Of a DNA stretch of 64,000 nt, positions 43,441 to 53,497 are shown piece after piece. The DNA comes from Meiothermus sp. (GTDB taxonomy: Bacteria; Deinococcota; Deinococci; Deinococcales; Thermaceae): positions 187,803-251,802 of the forward strand of contig NZ_BPIJ01000002.1 in NCBI RefSeq assembly GCF_026004055.1. The letters are read 5' to 3'. The notes below the pieces were generated by a model, which made no database searches, was not told the origin of the DNA, and worked only from the letters and a program-made list of their open reading frames with translations. Position numbers and translations under genes: made by a program. Position 1 is the stretch's first letter, and each line of letters opens with the position of its first letter.

Positions 43441-44235
43441 ATGGTTTCAATTGACTTATCCGGCAAAAAGGCGCTTGTAATGGGCGTGACCAATGAGCAC
43501 AGCCTGGGCTGGGCCATCGCCGAAAAATTACACGCTGCGGGAGCCGAAATAGCCTTCAGCTACCAAGGAGAGCGCCTCCGGGACAAACTGGAAAAACTCA
43601 CCGCGGGCCTTCCCAATCGGCGCCTGTACCAGGTAGACGTAACCGACGAGGATGCCCTTAAGGCCATGTTCGCCGACCTAGAACGGGCTTGGGGTGGGCT
43701 GGACTACGTGGTGCACTCGATTGCCTTTGCCCCCCGTGCGGCTATGGAAGGGCGCTTTATTGACACCACCGCCACCGACTGGAACACCGCGCTACAGGTC
43801 TCGGCCTATTCGCTGGTAGCAGTAGCCCGCGAAGCCGAGCCTCTCTTGCGTGAGGGGGGCAGCCTGATCACCCTGACCTACTACGCTTCTGAAAAAGTGG
43901 TACCCAAATACAACGTGATGGGTATTGCCAAAGCAGCCCTGGAAGCCAGCGTGCGCTACTTAGCCTACGAGCTCGGCAAAAAGAACATCCGGGTCAATGC
44001 GGTGAGCGCGGGGGCCATTCGCACCGTAGCCGCCATGAGCATCCCCGGCTTTCGCAAGATGGTCGCCAAGTACAACGCCACCGCTCCCCTAGGACGCATG
44101 ATTACCCACGAGGAAGTGGGCCATCTGGGCTTGTATCTGCTCTCTCCCCTGTCCAGCGGAACCACCGGTCAGACGGTGTACGTGGATGCAGGCTACAGCA
44201 TCATGGGCATGAGCTTTGATGAAGAAGGAACCTGA
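43441..44235 (+). CDS. fabI: enoyl-[acyl-carrier-protein] reductase (NADH)
   Basis: 264 residues of the short-chain dehydrogenase type. FabI-specific features: KKALVMGVTNEHSLGWAIAE cofactor loop, LDYVVHSIAFAPRAAMEGRF, the catalytic Tyr-x6-Lys in TYYASEKVVPKYNVMGIAKA, and INAVSAGAIRT-like NAVSAGAIRTVAAMSIPGF. It carries out the last reduction of fatty-acid elongation in the cytoplasm. TAAGAT lies 9 bases before the ATG. A terminator follows. Confidence 0.96.
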   Translation: MVSIDLSGKKALVMGVTNEHSLGWAIAEKLHAAGAEIAFSYQGERLRDKLEKLTAGLPNRRLYQVDVTDEDALKAMFADLERAWGGLDYVVHSIAFAPRAAMEGRFIDTTATDWNTALQVSAYSLVAVAREAEPLLREGGSLITLTYYASEKVVPKYNVMGIAKAALEASVRYLAYELGKKNIRVNAVSAGAIRTVAAMSIPGFRKMVAKYNATAPLGRMITHEEVGHLGLYLLSPLSSGTTGQTVYVDAGYSIMGMSFDEEGT

Positions 44236-44271
44236 TTTTCTTTCAAGCCATGCAAGCAAGATACGAAAAGA

Positions 44272-44298
44272 AGCGGGGCCAACCCCGCTTTGGTTTTT
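44272..44298 (+). terminator. fabI terminator
   Basis: AGCGGGG-CC-AACCCCGCT hairpin followed by TTGGTTTTTC. Confidence 0.8.
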
Positions 44299-44374
44299 CA
44301 TTGCAGCTATGTAGGCGCAATTTTCAAAAGTGATTACCGGTCAGATCATCCGTCAAAACATATACGCCAGGGCC

Positions 44375-44761
44375 TTAGCGGCGCTTGCGTCCGCCTTTTC
44401 CCCCACCCTGCTTTTTGCCACCTCCAGTGCCAAAACCCCCAGAGCCACGCAGAAAGCTTTTGAGTTTGTTTTCAAACTCGGGAGCCTGGCGGGGCAAGCG
44501 TTTGGGCCGGGGGGGTTCGATGGGGGCCGGGGTGAGTTCTTTGATGGAAAGATCGAGACGGCCTTTCTCGTCACGGCCCAGCACCAGCACCGAGACCACA
44601 TCCCCTTCGTTCAGGTGATCACGGATGTTTTTGACAAACTCGTGGGCCACCTGCGAGATGTGTACCAGCCCCGATTCCCCCGTGGGGAACTCGATAAAAG
44701 CCCCAAAATCCATAATTCGCGTAACGCGACCTTCCACGATTGCACCGGCTTCAAGCTCCAT
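44375..44761 (-). CDS. S1 domain RNA-binding protein
   Basis: 128 residues. Residues 4-72 are an S1 domain: GAIVEGRVTRIMDFGAFIEF, ESGLVHISQVAHEFVKNIRD and GDVVSVLVLGRDEKGRLDLS. The C-terminal 50 residues are basic and Gly/Lys-rich (GGGKKQGGGKGGRKRR), suiting RNA contact. Similar short S1 proteins (YugI/YabR-like) are linked to translation or stress. GGAGGAA precedes the ATG. Confidence 0.92.
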   Translation of the reverse strand: MELEAGAIVEGRVTRIMDFGAFIEFPTGESGLVHISQVAHEFVKNIRDHLNEGDVVSVLVLGRDEKGRLDLSIKELTPAPIEPPRPKRLPRQAPEFENKLKSFLRGSGGFGTGGGKKQGGGKGGRKRR

Positions 44762-44916
44762 TCAGGCGTTCCTCCGAAACGACACGAGATCCCACAACGC
44801 AAGCGTACCAAAGCTGTGGGGATTCACGGTACTTCACTATAACATCTGTCGGTCAACATAGAGCGTTTCTGCAACAAAACGCCGTTGGAGCGCTTCACAC
44901 AAAGGCCCGGCAGGGT

Positions 44917-47900
44917 TTATTCACCTCCGTCTGGCCGAATCGAGGAGAATAGTGCCTGCTCGAGGGGCTGTATCGAAGGCCAGTCGGCAACTGGGGCGGG
45001 GTGGCCTATTAGATACCCCTGTGCTAAGTCGCAGTCGTTTTGAAGCAGCCAACGGAGTTGCGAGGGGGTCTCTACCCCCTCGGCCACCACTTCGGCCTCG
45101 AGGCTATGGGCCAGCTCTATGGCCCCCCGGATCAGCTTCTCATCCCGTGCGCTGGTGCCCAGATAGCCGACAAAACTGCGGTCTATCTTGAGACGATCCA
45201 GGGGAAGCTGGCGTAAGTAGCCCAGCGAGGCATAGCCACTACCAAAATCGTCAATGGCAACCCGCACCCCCAGGGCTTTGAGTTCGCCCAGCACCTCTCG
45301 AGCCCGCTCGGGTTGGCTTAGCAACACGCTTTCAGTTACCTCGAGGGTGAGCCAGCGAGGGTCAATCTCGGCCCAGCGCAGGTGTTCTAGTAGTTCCCGT
45401 TTGACCTCTGGTTGAACCACCGACTGGGTCGAGAGGTTGAGGGAAAGGCGGTACATAAGCCCCTGCCGGTGCCAGCTTTTGAGCTGCGCTAAGCCTTTTT
45501 GAAGAGCTAAAATATCCATCTGTTCGATCAGGCCCATCTCCTCCGCCAGGGGCACAAACTCCGAAGCCCGCAACACCCGGCCCTGGTGCGGCCAGCACAG
45601 AAGCGCCTCGGCCCCTTCCACCCGGCCCTCCTTGAGATGATAGATGGGCTGAAAAAGCAGCTGAAACTCTTGGTTTCGGATGGCCTCGCGCAGGGCTGCT
45701 TCTAGCTCGAGCCGCTCCTCGGTATAGGGGCTTTTGGCTGCGTCGAAGATGACCACCCGGCTGCCGGAGTCTTTGGCCTGGTACATGGCAATATCGGCCA
45801 CTTTGAGCAGTTCCACAAAAGTTTGACCATCCTTGGGAAAGCTGGCAATCCCCACGCTCACCCCCAGACTGGGCCGCTTGAGGGCAGGGTTGCTCGAGCC
45901 CAGGGCACTTCGAATGGCTCTGGACATGCGAAATGCCACTTGTTGAGCCTGCTCTGCATCGGTATTGAACAAAATGCAGGCGAACTCATCGCCGCCCAAA
46001 CGGGCCAGCATGTCCTCAGAACGTAGTTGTTTGGTCAAGATCTGCGAAACCTCTACCAGCAGCTCGTCGCCCACATCGTGCCCCAGGGTGTCATTTACGG
46101 TTTTGAAGTTGTCCAGGTCGAGGTATAGAAGACTTACGGGTACCGCCTGTTGCGAGGCCCTGGACAGCATCTGCTCGGCCACCTGCCGCAAGGCCCGGCG
46201 GTTGGGCAGCTTGGTCAGTTCGTCGTGGTAGGCCATGTACTCCATGTGCGCCTGCTGCTGCTTGCGCTCGCTGATATCCCGCATCCCTACCACGATGCCT
46301 TGGAGCCCCCCCGCCTCATCCCAGACAAAATTAACCAGACCCTCGATCCAGACCCGATGCCCGTCCTTGTGCCGACAGGCACACTCGGTGGTGTAAGGCC
46401 GCCGCTCACGGATGGCTTGCAAGCCCGCCCGCCGAACGGCAGACCACTGGGCCGAATCGGCCAGCAGCGAGACCGAACGGCCTACCAGCTCCTCCGGATG
46501 GTACCCCAGTACCTGCTCAACCGAGGGGGTCACGTACTGCACCTTGGCCCAGGGATCGAGTAGCAACACTACGTCGCGCACCGAGTTGGTGATCTGGCTC
46601 AACCGATACTCGCGCTCGCGCAAGGCCTCTTCGGCCTGGCGTCGCTCGGTGACATCACGGCCGCTCACCACACTGCCGATCACGTTCCCCTCGGCATCGG
46701 AAATGAAGGTGACCAGGGTGTCAATCCAAACGTAATGCCCATCGGCATGGCGATAGCGAGCCTCGAGCCGATAGGAACCGCGCTCTGTCCTGCTGCGCTC
46801 GGCTAATAGCAAGGCTTTCTCGGCGTCTTCGGGAGCTAGGTAATCAAACGCCAGCAAACCCAGCATCTGCTCTGGCTGGTAGCCCAGTACGCGCTCCACC
46901 GAAGGGGTTACGTAGCGTATATAACCCCAGGAGTCGGTCAGGGCTACCACATCCAGCATGGCATTGGTAATCTGCCGCAGCATCTGTTCGCTTTGGCGCA
47001 CCGCTTGTTCGGCCAAAAAGCGCTCGGTTACGTCTCGAATGCCGGTTACGGCCCCCCGGTCACGGCCCTGGGCATCGAACAAGAACTGGATCGAGGCCTC
47101 CATGTAGAGTTCCCGGCCATCGGGCGCGGTAAAAGTAAAACTCGACTGGGTCGAGGGGTTTTCGGGCCTTGCAGCAGCAGAAAGCTCCCTAAAACGCGCA
47201 GCCTGGCCCGCTTCTAGCAGTTCGTAGGCCGAGCGCCCTACGATGGCTTGCGGGGGCACACCCACCACCTTCTGCACCGAAGGGGTAACGTAGCGCACGA
47301 TGGCGTTTTCGTCAGTCAGCACAACAATATCCCGGATGGCGTCGGTGATCTGCCGCAGCATCTGCTCGCTTTGGCGTAGCTGCTCTTCGGCCTCGCGGCG
47401 GTCTTGAATCTGGCGGGCGCCCAAGACCATCCGCACGGGTTGATCCTCGGCGTCGTAAATGAAGTCGAGCTGGGTCTCGAGCCATACCCTATGGCCGTCT
47501 TTGTGCAGGTGCTGGTACTCCAAGCGCAAAGGCCGCCTGCCCTGCCGGGCAGCCCGAACCGCCTCGAGTACCCACGGGTGGTCTTCGGGATCAAAAAAAT
47601 CGAACGCGCTGCGGCCCAGAAGTTCTGCGGGGTCGTAGCCTAAGGCTGCTTTTACTGAAGGGGTTACATACTCGATGAACCCCTTCAAATCGAGCATCAG
47701 CACCACATCGCGCATGGAATTGGTCAGTTCACGCAAGCGTTGCTCGCTTTCGCGCACGGCTTGCTCGGCCCTGTAGCGCTGGGTTACGTCGCGCACCCCA
47801 ACCACGGCCCCCTGAAAAACACCCTCCGGCCCAAAGAGGAATTTGATCGAAGCCTCGAGCACACGCTGCTCACCCCTTGGGTGTTGGTACGCGAAGCTCA

Positions 47901-48684
47901 CTTGAGCGGTGTCATGTTCCGGTGTCGCAGCCTGTATCATCTGCTCAAATAGGCGTTGTTGTTCGGTATCTAACAGACTGTATACCGAGCGTCCCAGCAC
48001 CTCTTCGGGTTGCCAGCCCGCTACCGGGTATACCGAAGGCGTCGCGTACTGAATGCGGGCTTCGGCATCGGTCAGAAGCACCACGTCCTGCACGGTCTCG
48101 ACGATTTGACGCAGTACGTTCTCGCCGCGCAAGCGCTCCTGCTGGGCTTGCTCGAGACCTGTAACATCCTGCCCGATGGAGGTTGTTCCCACCACACGAC
48201 CCTGTTCGTCGTGGAGCAGGGTGCTGCTCCACACGATTTGTTGCAACTGGCCTTGCCGGGTCAGGATGCTGTTCTTGTACTGCGGCGGTATGGTTCCTTG
48301 GGCCATTTGTTGGGTGAAAAGCCGCTCGAGCTTTTCGTGGCCGGGAATAAACAGCTCAAACCAGTTCCGCCCGGCCACTTCGGGCCAGCTCCAGCCGGTA
48401 AGCTCGAGCAAGTAGCGGTTACAAAAAGTAATCCGGCCCTCTCGATCCAGTTTCACAACCAGCAAATCAACATCCTGGAAAAGTTCTTCTATTTGCCGTT
48501 CGGAGAGCCGGTGTTTTCGCTCGAGTAGAACTAGCTGTACCAGCAAAAGCGCAACCAAGGCGAAAAGCAACAGCCCCGGCCATAAAGCCCAGGGGTAGGA
48601 AAGCCAGTGCAAGCCAGCCATCAAAAACCCGACCGACGCTGCTATCAGTAGCGCCCATCGGTAGGCTCGGTTGCCCGTGTTCAC
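44917..48684 (-). CDS. multi-PAS GGDEF/EAL cyclic di-GMP signalling protein
   Basis: 1,255 residues. Two membrane segments at about 10-55 are followed by six PAS/PAC repeats (about 62-825), each ending in a variant of GVRDVTERxxAEQAV. The GGDEF domain (about 830-990) retains ARLGGDEFACIL, so cyclase activity is plausible. The EAL domain (about 1005-1245) has GAEALLCW, LNLSTQSVV, VTESVLLS, IDDFGSGYASLGYLRQLPLD, KIDRSFV and AEGVETPSQL, all metal and catalytic positions. Both activities look intact. It would adjust cyclic di-GMP in response to small-molecule or redox signals at the membrane. GTG start; TAAACT lies 7 bases before it. Confidence 0.95.
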   Translation of the reverse strand: MNTGNRAYRWALLIAASVGFLMAGLHWLSYPWALWPGLLLFALVALLLVQLVLLERKHRLSERQIEELFQDVDLLVVKLDREGRITFCNRYLLELTGWSWPEVAGRNWFELFIPGHEKLERLFTQQMAQGTIPPQYKNSILTRQGQLQQIVWSSTLLHDEQGRVVGTTSIGQDVTGLEQAQQERLRGENVLRQIVETVQDVVLLTDAEARIQYATPSVYPVAGWQPEEVLGRSVYSLLDTEQQRLFEQMIQAATPEHDTAQVSFAYQHPRGEQRVLEASIKFLFGPEGVFQGAVVGVRDVTQRYRAEQAVRESEQRLRELTNSMRDVVLMLDLKGFIEYVTPSVKAALGYDPAELLGRSAFDFFDPEDHPWVLEAVRAARQGRRPLRLEYQHLHKDGHRVWLETQLDFIYDAEDQPVRMVLGARQIQDRREAEEQLRQSEQMLRQITDAIRDIVVLTDENAIVRYVTPSVQKVVGVPPQAIVGRSAYELLEAGQAARFRELSAAARPENPSTQSSFTFTAPDGRELYMEASIQFLFDAQGRDRGAVTGIRDVTERFLAEQAVRQSEQMLRQITNAMLDVVALTDSWGYIRYVTPSVERVLGYQPEQMLGLLAFDYLAPEDAEKALLLAERSRTERGSYRLEARYRHADGHYVWIDTLVTFISDAEGNVIGSVVSGRDVTERRQAEEALREREYRLSQITNSVRDVVLLLDPWAKVQYVTPSVEQVLGYHPEELVGRSVSLLADSAQWSAVRRAGLQAIRERRPYTTECACRHKDGHRVWIEGLVNFVWDEAGGLQGIVVGMRDISERKQQQAHMEYMAYHDELTKLPNRRALRQVAEQMLSRASQQAVPVSLLYLDLDNFKTVNDTLGHDVGDELLVEVSQILTKQLRSEDMLARLGGDEFACILFNTDAEQAQQVAFRMSRAIRSALGSSNPALKRPSLGVSVGIASFPKDGQTFVELLKVADIAMYQAKDSGSRVVIFDAAKSPYTEERLELEAALREAIRNQEFQLLFQPIYHLKEGRVEGAEALLCWPHQGRVLRASEFVPLAEEMGLIEQMDILALQKGLAQLKSWHRQGLMYRLSLNLSTQSVVQPEVKRELLEHLRWAEIDPRWLTLEVTESVLLSQPERAREVLGELKALGVRVAIDDFGSGYASLGYLRQLPLDRLKIDRSFVGYLGTSARDEKLIRGAIELAHSLEAEVVAEGVETPSQLRWLLQNDCDLAQGYLIGHPAPVADWPSIQPLEQALFSSIRPDGGE

Positions 48685-48742
48685 CCTAAGCAGTTTAAGA
48701 CATCATCCGGCCCAACCTTGGTTGAATTTGCTCCGGTACGCC

Positions 48743-49252
48743 TTATCCCATTCCCCCCCGGGGGTCGGGCTCGGCCAGGACAGCCTCGGTCTGGGTTTTG
48801 CGGTACTGCTCCAGGGCAGCCTTGCACGCTGGGTATTTGTTGCCCAGGATGCTTGCCGCCAACAGCGCCGCATTAATCGCCCCAGCCCGGCCAATGGCCA
48901 GGGTGCCCACCGGCACGCCCGCGGGCATCTGCACGATGGACAAAAGGGAGTCGAGCCCCTTGAGGGTTTTGGATTCCACCGGAACCCCTAGCACCGGCAG
49001 GCTGGTTTTGGCGGCGGTCATACCCGGCAGGTGCGCAGCACCCCCGGCCCCGGCGATGATCACCTCGAGGCCCCGCGCTGCGGCTTGCTCGGCATACTCA
49101 AACAGCAAGTCCGGGGTTCGGTGCGCCGAAACCACCCGCACCTCGTAGGGAATCCGAAGTTGCTCCAGGGTTTGTGCGCTGTGCTGCATGGTCTCCCAGT
49201 CCGACTTAGAACCCATGATGATACCCACCAGGGGGTAGTGAGGCGTATCCAT
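48743..49252 (-). CDS. purE: N5-carboxyaminoimidazole ribonucleotide mutase
   Basis: 169 residues from [20 protein letters not shown]. Class I PurE motifs: [73 protein letters not shown] and [20 protein letters not shown]. It acts in purine synthesis; no purK is next to it. A longer frame to 49327 has no family match. TAAACT lies 8 bases upstream. Confidence 0.96.
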   Translation of the reverse strand: MDTPHYPLVGIIMGSKSDWETMQHSAQTLEQLRIPYEVRVVSAHRTPDLLFEYAEQAAARGLEVIIAGAGGAAHLPGMTAAKTSLPVLGVPVESKTLKGLDSLLSIVQMPAGVPVGTLAIGRAGAINAALLAASILGNKYPACKAALEQYRKTQTEAVLAEPDPRGGMG

Positions 49253-49464
49253 TGGTACGCAGTTTATCGCACCATGGTTTTGCGCTCGGCCCAGGGCATT
49301 CCCAAGGCCAAAACGCGCCCTGAACAAATCGCTCCACCCAAAAGGCTGTTATTCCCCAGGATAAGGGGCAGTGTAACAGAAATTGACCATAACGCAACCC
49401 AGTTTTTTGGGAACCCGATTCACCTAGATTGATTTTCGAGCGCTTTGGCGCAAGGAGAACACCC

Positions 49465-50910
49465 ATGAGCAAAACCCCCATCACGGTTGCTTTTGGCGAT
49501 GGCATCGGCCCGGAGATCATGCGGGCAGTGTTGCAAATTCTGGAGGCGGGCGGAGCCGAGATTGAACCCGAAATCATCGAGATAGGCGAAAGCGTCTACC
49601 AGCGCGGGCACACCAGCGGCATCGAGGAGAGCGCATGGGAAAGCTTGCGGCGCACCAAAGTATTCCTCAAAGCCCCCATCACCACCCCTCAGGGTGGGGG
49701 CTACAAGAGCCTCAACGTGACGGTGCGCAAAACCCTGGGTCTATACGCCAATGTGCGCCCCGTGCAAAGCTACGAGCCCTTCGTCACCACCAAGCATAAA
49801 TCCATTGACCTGGTGATTGTGCGCGAGAACGAAGAAGACCTCTACGCCGGCATCGAGCACCGGCAGACCGATGAAGTGGTGCAGTGTCTAAAGCTGATAT
49901 CTCGTCCCGGCACCGAGCGCATTGTGCGCTATGCCTACGAGTTCGCCCGGCGCAACGGGCGCAAAAGGGTTACCTGCATTACCAAAGACAACATCATGAA
50001 GCTCACCGACGGGCTCTTCCACCGGGTGTTCGACGAGATTGGGGCCGAATACCCCGAACTACACAAAGAGCACATGATTGTAGACATCGGCGCAGCGCGC
50101 CTGGCCGAGATGCCCGAGCGCTTTGACGTGATTTTGGCGCCCAACCTCTACGGCGACATTTTGTCGGATATTGCCGCCGAGGTCGCCGGTTCGGTGGGGT
50201 TGGCCGGCTCGGCCAATGTGGGCGACGATTGCGCCATGTTCGAAGCGGTACACGGCAGTGCGCCGGATATTGCTGGCAAGGGCGTCGCCAACCCCTCCGG
50301 GCTATTGCAGGGCGCCATCCTGATGCTGGTGCATATTGGTCAGCCCGAGGCCGCCGCCCGCATCAAGAATGCCTGGCTCAAAACCCTCGAGGACGGCATC
50401 CACACCGCAGACATCTACGACGAACGGGTGAGCGAAAAAAAGGTAGGCACCGAAGCCTTTGCCCAGGCCGTGATCGAGCGGCTGGGCCAGCTCCCCGAGC
50501 GCCTGCGTCCGGCCCGGTTTGGCGAGGCCAGCAAAAAGCCCATGGTGCCCCTGATGGTTCGGAACCCCAAGCCTGCGCAAAAGGAGCTGGTCGGGATCGA
50601 CGTTTTTTTCAACTGGCGCGGCACCAAGCCCGAGGAGCTGGCTGGGCTGCTCGAACCTCTTTCTACCCATAAATTCAAGCTCGAACTCATCACCAACCGG
50701 GGAGTAAAGGTGTGGCCGGGCGGCTTCCCCGAGACCTTCCGCACCGACCACTGGCGTGGGCGCTTCATGGCCCAGAATGGAACCCCCAACCACCACGATA
50801 TTGTGGAACTGATGGGCAAAATTGCCGCCGCCGGGATGGACTTCATCAAAACTGAACACCTCTACAACTTCGATGGCAAACCCGGCTACTCACTGGGGCA
50901 AGGACAGTAG
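49465..50910 (+). CDS. icd: isocitrate dehydrogenase, Thermus-type with C-terminal extension
   Basis: 481 residues from MSKTPITVAFGDGIGPEIMR, with AAGGAG 8 bases upstream. The isocitrate-binding LNVTVRKTLGLYANVRPVQS, the IVRENEEDLYAGIEHRQTDE loop, the DIGAARLAEMP and NLYGDILSDIAAEVAGSVGL metal-binding region are all present. A C-terminal domain of about 140 residues (from about 340, with ELVGIDVFFNWRGTKPEELA) is the extra tail of the Thermus/Rickettsia-type NADP enzyme. It makes 2-oxoglutarate, which korAB at 53.7 kb could use. Confidence 0.93.
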   Translation: MSKTPITVAFGDGIGPEIMRAVLQILEAGGAEIEPEIIEIGESVYQRGHTSGIEESAWESLRRTKVFLKAPITTPQGGGYKSLNVTVRKTLGLYANVRPVQSYEPFVTTKHKSIDLVIVRENEEDLYAGIEHRQTDEVVQCLKLISRPGTERIVRYAYEFARRNGRKRVTCITKDNIMKLTDGLFHRVFDEIGAEYPELHKEHMIVDIGAARLAEMPERFDVILAPNLYGDILSDIAAEVAGSVGLAGSANVGDDCAMFEAVHGSAPDIAGKGVANPSGLLQGAILMLVHIGQPEAAARIKNAWLKTLEDGIHTADIYDERVSEKKVGTEAFAQAVIERLGQLPERLRPARFGEASKKPMVPLMVRNPKPAQKELVGIDVFFNWRGTKPEELAGLLEPLSTHKFKLELITNRGVKVWPGGFPETFRTDHWRGRFMAQNGTPNHHDIVELMGKIAAAGMDFIKTEHLYNFDGKPGYSLGQGQ

Positions 50911-50936
50911 GCGAACCTTTCGTAGAATCTGGAAAC

Positions 50937-51905
50937 GTGGACACCCTCGAGCTACTACGCATCAACCTGCTCTCCCCTGCCGTGCTGGCTTTTGCCCTGG
51001 GGATCACGGCCACGCTGATTAAGTCCGACCTCAAAATCCCCGATGCGCTCTACACCACCCTCTCGATCTATCTGCTGCTGGCCATTGGCCTCAAGGGTGG
51101 GGCGGCTCTGGCCATCACCCCATTAGCCGAGGTGTGGAAACCGGTTCTGGCCACACTGGTGCTGAGTGCGCTGACCCCGCTTCTCTCCTACGCCGTGTTG
51201 CGGCGATTGGGGCGTTTCGATGTGGTGAATGCTGCGGCCCTCGCAGCCCACTATGGCTCGGTCTCGGCGGTCACCTTTATTGCCGCCACGGCCTTTATGC
51301 AAGCAGCCCGGCAACCGGTGGAAGGCTTTTTGCCCACCTTGGTGGCCATTTTGGAAGTCCCGGCTATCGTAATTGCCCTGCTGATTGCCCGCCGAAACCT
51401 GGGGGGCGGCTCGCTAGGCGAGGCGGTGCGGGAGATTTTAGCGGGCAAGAGCATCCTGCTGCTGGTGGGGGGTTCCCTGATAGGCTATCTGAGCGGGCCG
51501 GATGGTCTCAAGCAAGTTGCCCCGGTGTTCGTAGACCCTTTCCGGGGCGTGCTGGTGTTATTCTTGCTCGAGCTCGGCATGGTAGCGGCCAAGCGCTTGC
51601 GCGATTTGCGCAAGGTGGGGGTTTTCCTGATCGGTTTTGGGATTGTGATGCCGCTAGTGCACGGCGCCCTGGGGGTCTGGTTGGGGAGCCTGGCCGGCAT
51701 GTCGGTGGGGGGTGCTATGGTTTTGGGTACTATGGCCGCCAGCGCCTCGTACATTGCTGCCCCCGCCGCCGTGCGTATCGCCCTACCCCAGGCCAACCCC
51801 AGCTACTACCTCACCGCCTCGCTGGGCATCACCTTCCCTTTCAACCTAACCCTGGGCATCCCCCTCTACTTTGCCCTTTCCCGCTGGCTGCACGGAGGTA
51901 GCTAA
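50937..51905 (+). CDS. sbtA: sodium-dependent bicarbonate transporter SbtA-like
   Basis: 322 residues with about ten membrane segments arranged in two inverted halves: LLSPAVLAFALGITATLIKS with DLKIPDALYTTLSIYLLLAI in the first, and KSILLLVGGSLIGYLSGPDG in the second. GLKGGAALA and AAHYGSVSAVTF are characteristic of SbtA. It imports HCO3- with Na+. GTG start; TAGAAT lies 8 bases before it. The next gene overlaps by one base and encodes the matching PII-like protein. Confidence 0.9.
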   Translation: MDTLELLRINLLSPAVLAFALGITATLIKSDLKIPDALYTTLSIYLLLAIGLKGGAALAITPLAEVWKPVLATLVLSALTPLLSYAVLRRLGRFDVVNAAALAAHYGSVSAVTFIAATAFMQAARQPVEGFLPTLVAILEVPAIVIALLIARRNLGGGSLGEAVREILAGKSILLLVGGSLIGYLSGPDGLKQVAPVFVDPFRGVLVLFLLELGMVAAKRLRDLRKVGVFLIGFGIVMPLVHGALGVWLGSLAGMSVGGAMVLGTMAASASYIAAPAAVRIALPQANPSYYLTASLGITFPFNLTLGIPLYFALSRWLHGGS

Positions 51906-52207
51906 TGGCCCTGGTCTCGCTCAAACTGGTTACCATCATTGCCGAAGGCTTCCTGGAAGAAAAACTGGTTCGAGACATTAAAAAACTGGGCGCCAAAGGC
52001 TATACCATCACGTCCGCCCGAGGTGAGGGCAGCCGGGGGGTGCGGGCCAGCGAATGGGAAGGAAGTAACATCCGCCTAGAAACGATTGTGAGCCCGGCAG
52101 TGGCCGAAAAAATCCTGGGCCACCTGGCCGAGGTCTACTTTGCCAACTACGCCGTGATTGCCTTTGTGGAAAACGTGGAGGTGGTGCGGGGGGACAAGTA
52201 CACCTGA
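51905..52207 (+). CDS. sbtB: PII-like protein SbtB
   Basis: 100 residues with the PII-like ferredoxin fold: LKLVTIIAEGFLEEKLVRDI, the T-loop region SARGEGSRGVRASEWEGSNI, and IRLETIVSPAVAEKILGHLA. SbtB proteins bind adenine nucleotides and block SbtA. It starts in the SbtA stop codon (TAATG), so translation is coupled. The R-loop cysteine pair found in some SbtB proteins is absent. Confidence 0.9.
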   Translation: MALVSLKLVTIIAEGFLEEKLVRDIKKLGAKGYTITSARGEGSRGVRASEWEGSNIRLETIVSPAVAEKILGHLAEVYFANYAVIAFVENVEVVRGDKYT

Positions 52208-52220
52208 CCATCCCACGGGC

Positions 52221-53483
52221 CTACCCCATCAAGTGCGGCCCCTTCGCCCAGTGGTACACCCGGCCTCCCTTCATCACCAGCTTTAGGTAGCGCTCGGGTT
52301 GAACAAGTACCCGGATGTCGTCTAGGGGGTTTCCCTCCACCGCAATCAAATCGGCATGGGCCCCCGGGGCCACCACCCCCAGCCGGCCCTCGGCCCGGAG
52401 CAGCCGGGCTGCGTACAGGGTGGCGGCCCGGATGACCTCGAGGTTGGGCTGTACCTGCGCCCGAAGGGTGAACTCTTCAAGCTGACGCCGGTGCATGGCC
52501 CCCAGCAGGTCGGTGCCGTAGGCCAGGTTCACCCCGGCCCTGGAAGCCATCTCCAGCGCGGCCAGACCTTTGTCCAGAACCAGGTAGATCTTGTGTTCCA
52601 CTTCCTTGGGCAAGCCCGCCGAGACTCCCTCCTGGGCCAGCGCCTGATAGGTGACCAGGGTGGGCACCATCCAGGCCTGGTGCTTCAAGAACAGCTCCAC
52701 GCTGTGCTCGTCAATCAGGTTGCAGTGCTCGAGGCTTCGCACCCCACACTCGAGGGCCCGGTTGACCGCTCGAGCGGTGTAGGTGTGGGCCATCACATAA
52801 AGGTCGGCCATCTCAGCTTCCTCGACGGCAGCGAGGATTTCTTCCCGGGAGAACTGGTCGTTGGTCAGGCGGTCGGTCGGAGAGGCGATACCGCCCCCCA
52901 GCATCAGCTTGAGGTGATCGGCCCCCCGGCGAATCTCCTCGCGGGCGGCCCGCCTTACTTCGGGCACCCCGTCCACCACCGTCCCAAAAGCCACCGGGGT
53001 ACTCACGGTCTCGACTATCTTTTCACCCGCCGCCCGGCTATCGGCATGGCCCCCGGTCTGGCTCAGGGCTCGCCCGCAGATGTAGAGCCGGGGCCCGGCC
53101 AAAAGCCCTTCTTCCACCGCCCGCTTGAGACCAAAGTCGGCCCCGGCGGCATCGCGCACGGTGGTAAAACCGCGCAGCAACATCTCGTGCATAATCTGGG
53201 CCGCTTGAAGGGCGTTGTAGTGCGGCGAAGCGTTGGTCAGCTCGCGCAAATTGGCCGTCCAGGCCAGCACGTGCACGTGAGCATCTATCAAGCCGGGCAG
53301 CAGGGTTAGGCCCTTAAGGTCGAACTCTACCACCTCCGCGACCCTGGCCTCGGGTGCCTCCGCTTGCATGGGCTCGAGGCGCTCGATCAGACCGTCTCGG
53401 ATGACCACGCGCCGCTGGGACAGCAGCGTACCGGCTTGAACATCGAGCACCGTAGCATTGTGGAGTAGGGTTATGGCAGACAC
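52221..53483 (-). CDS. amidohydrolase family protein (imidazolonepropionase-like)
   Basis: About 420 residues from GTG 53483; ATG 53498 is also possible. Metal-dependent hydrolase motifs: LLPGLIDAHVHVLAWTANLR (His-x-His), EIRRGADHLKLMLGGGIASP with the carboxylated-Lys position, VMAHTYTARAVNRALECGVR, LEHCNLIDEHSVELFLKHQA, and the Asp in NLAYGTDLLGA. Relatives include Xaa-Pro and Xaa-Arg dipeptidases. Cytoplasmic. TATGCT at 53494-53499 is the likely -10 and overlaps the edge of MITE copy 2. Confidence 0.9.
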   Translation of the reverse strand: MSAITLLHNATVLDVQAGTLLSQRRVVIRDGLIERLEPMQAEAPEARVAEVVEFDLKGLTLLPGLIDAHVHVLAWTANLRELTNASPHYNALQAAQIMHEMLLRGFTTVRDAAGADFGLKRAVEEGLLAGPRLYICGRALSQTGGHADSRAAGEKIVETVSTPVAFGTVVDGVPEVRRAAREEIRRGADHLKLMLGGGIASPTDRLTNDQFSREEILAAVEEAEMADLYVMAHTYTARAVNRALECGVRSLEHCNLIDEHSVELFLKHQAWMVPTLVTYQALAQEGVSAGLPKEVEHKIYLVLDKGLAALEMASRAGVNLAYGTDLLGAMHRRQLEEFTLRAQVQPNLEVIRAATLYAARLLRAEGRLGVVAPGAHADLIAVEGNPLDDIRVLVQPERYLKLVMKGGRVYHWAKGPHLMG

Positions 53484-53497
53484 GAAAAAGCCTAGCA

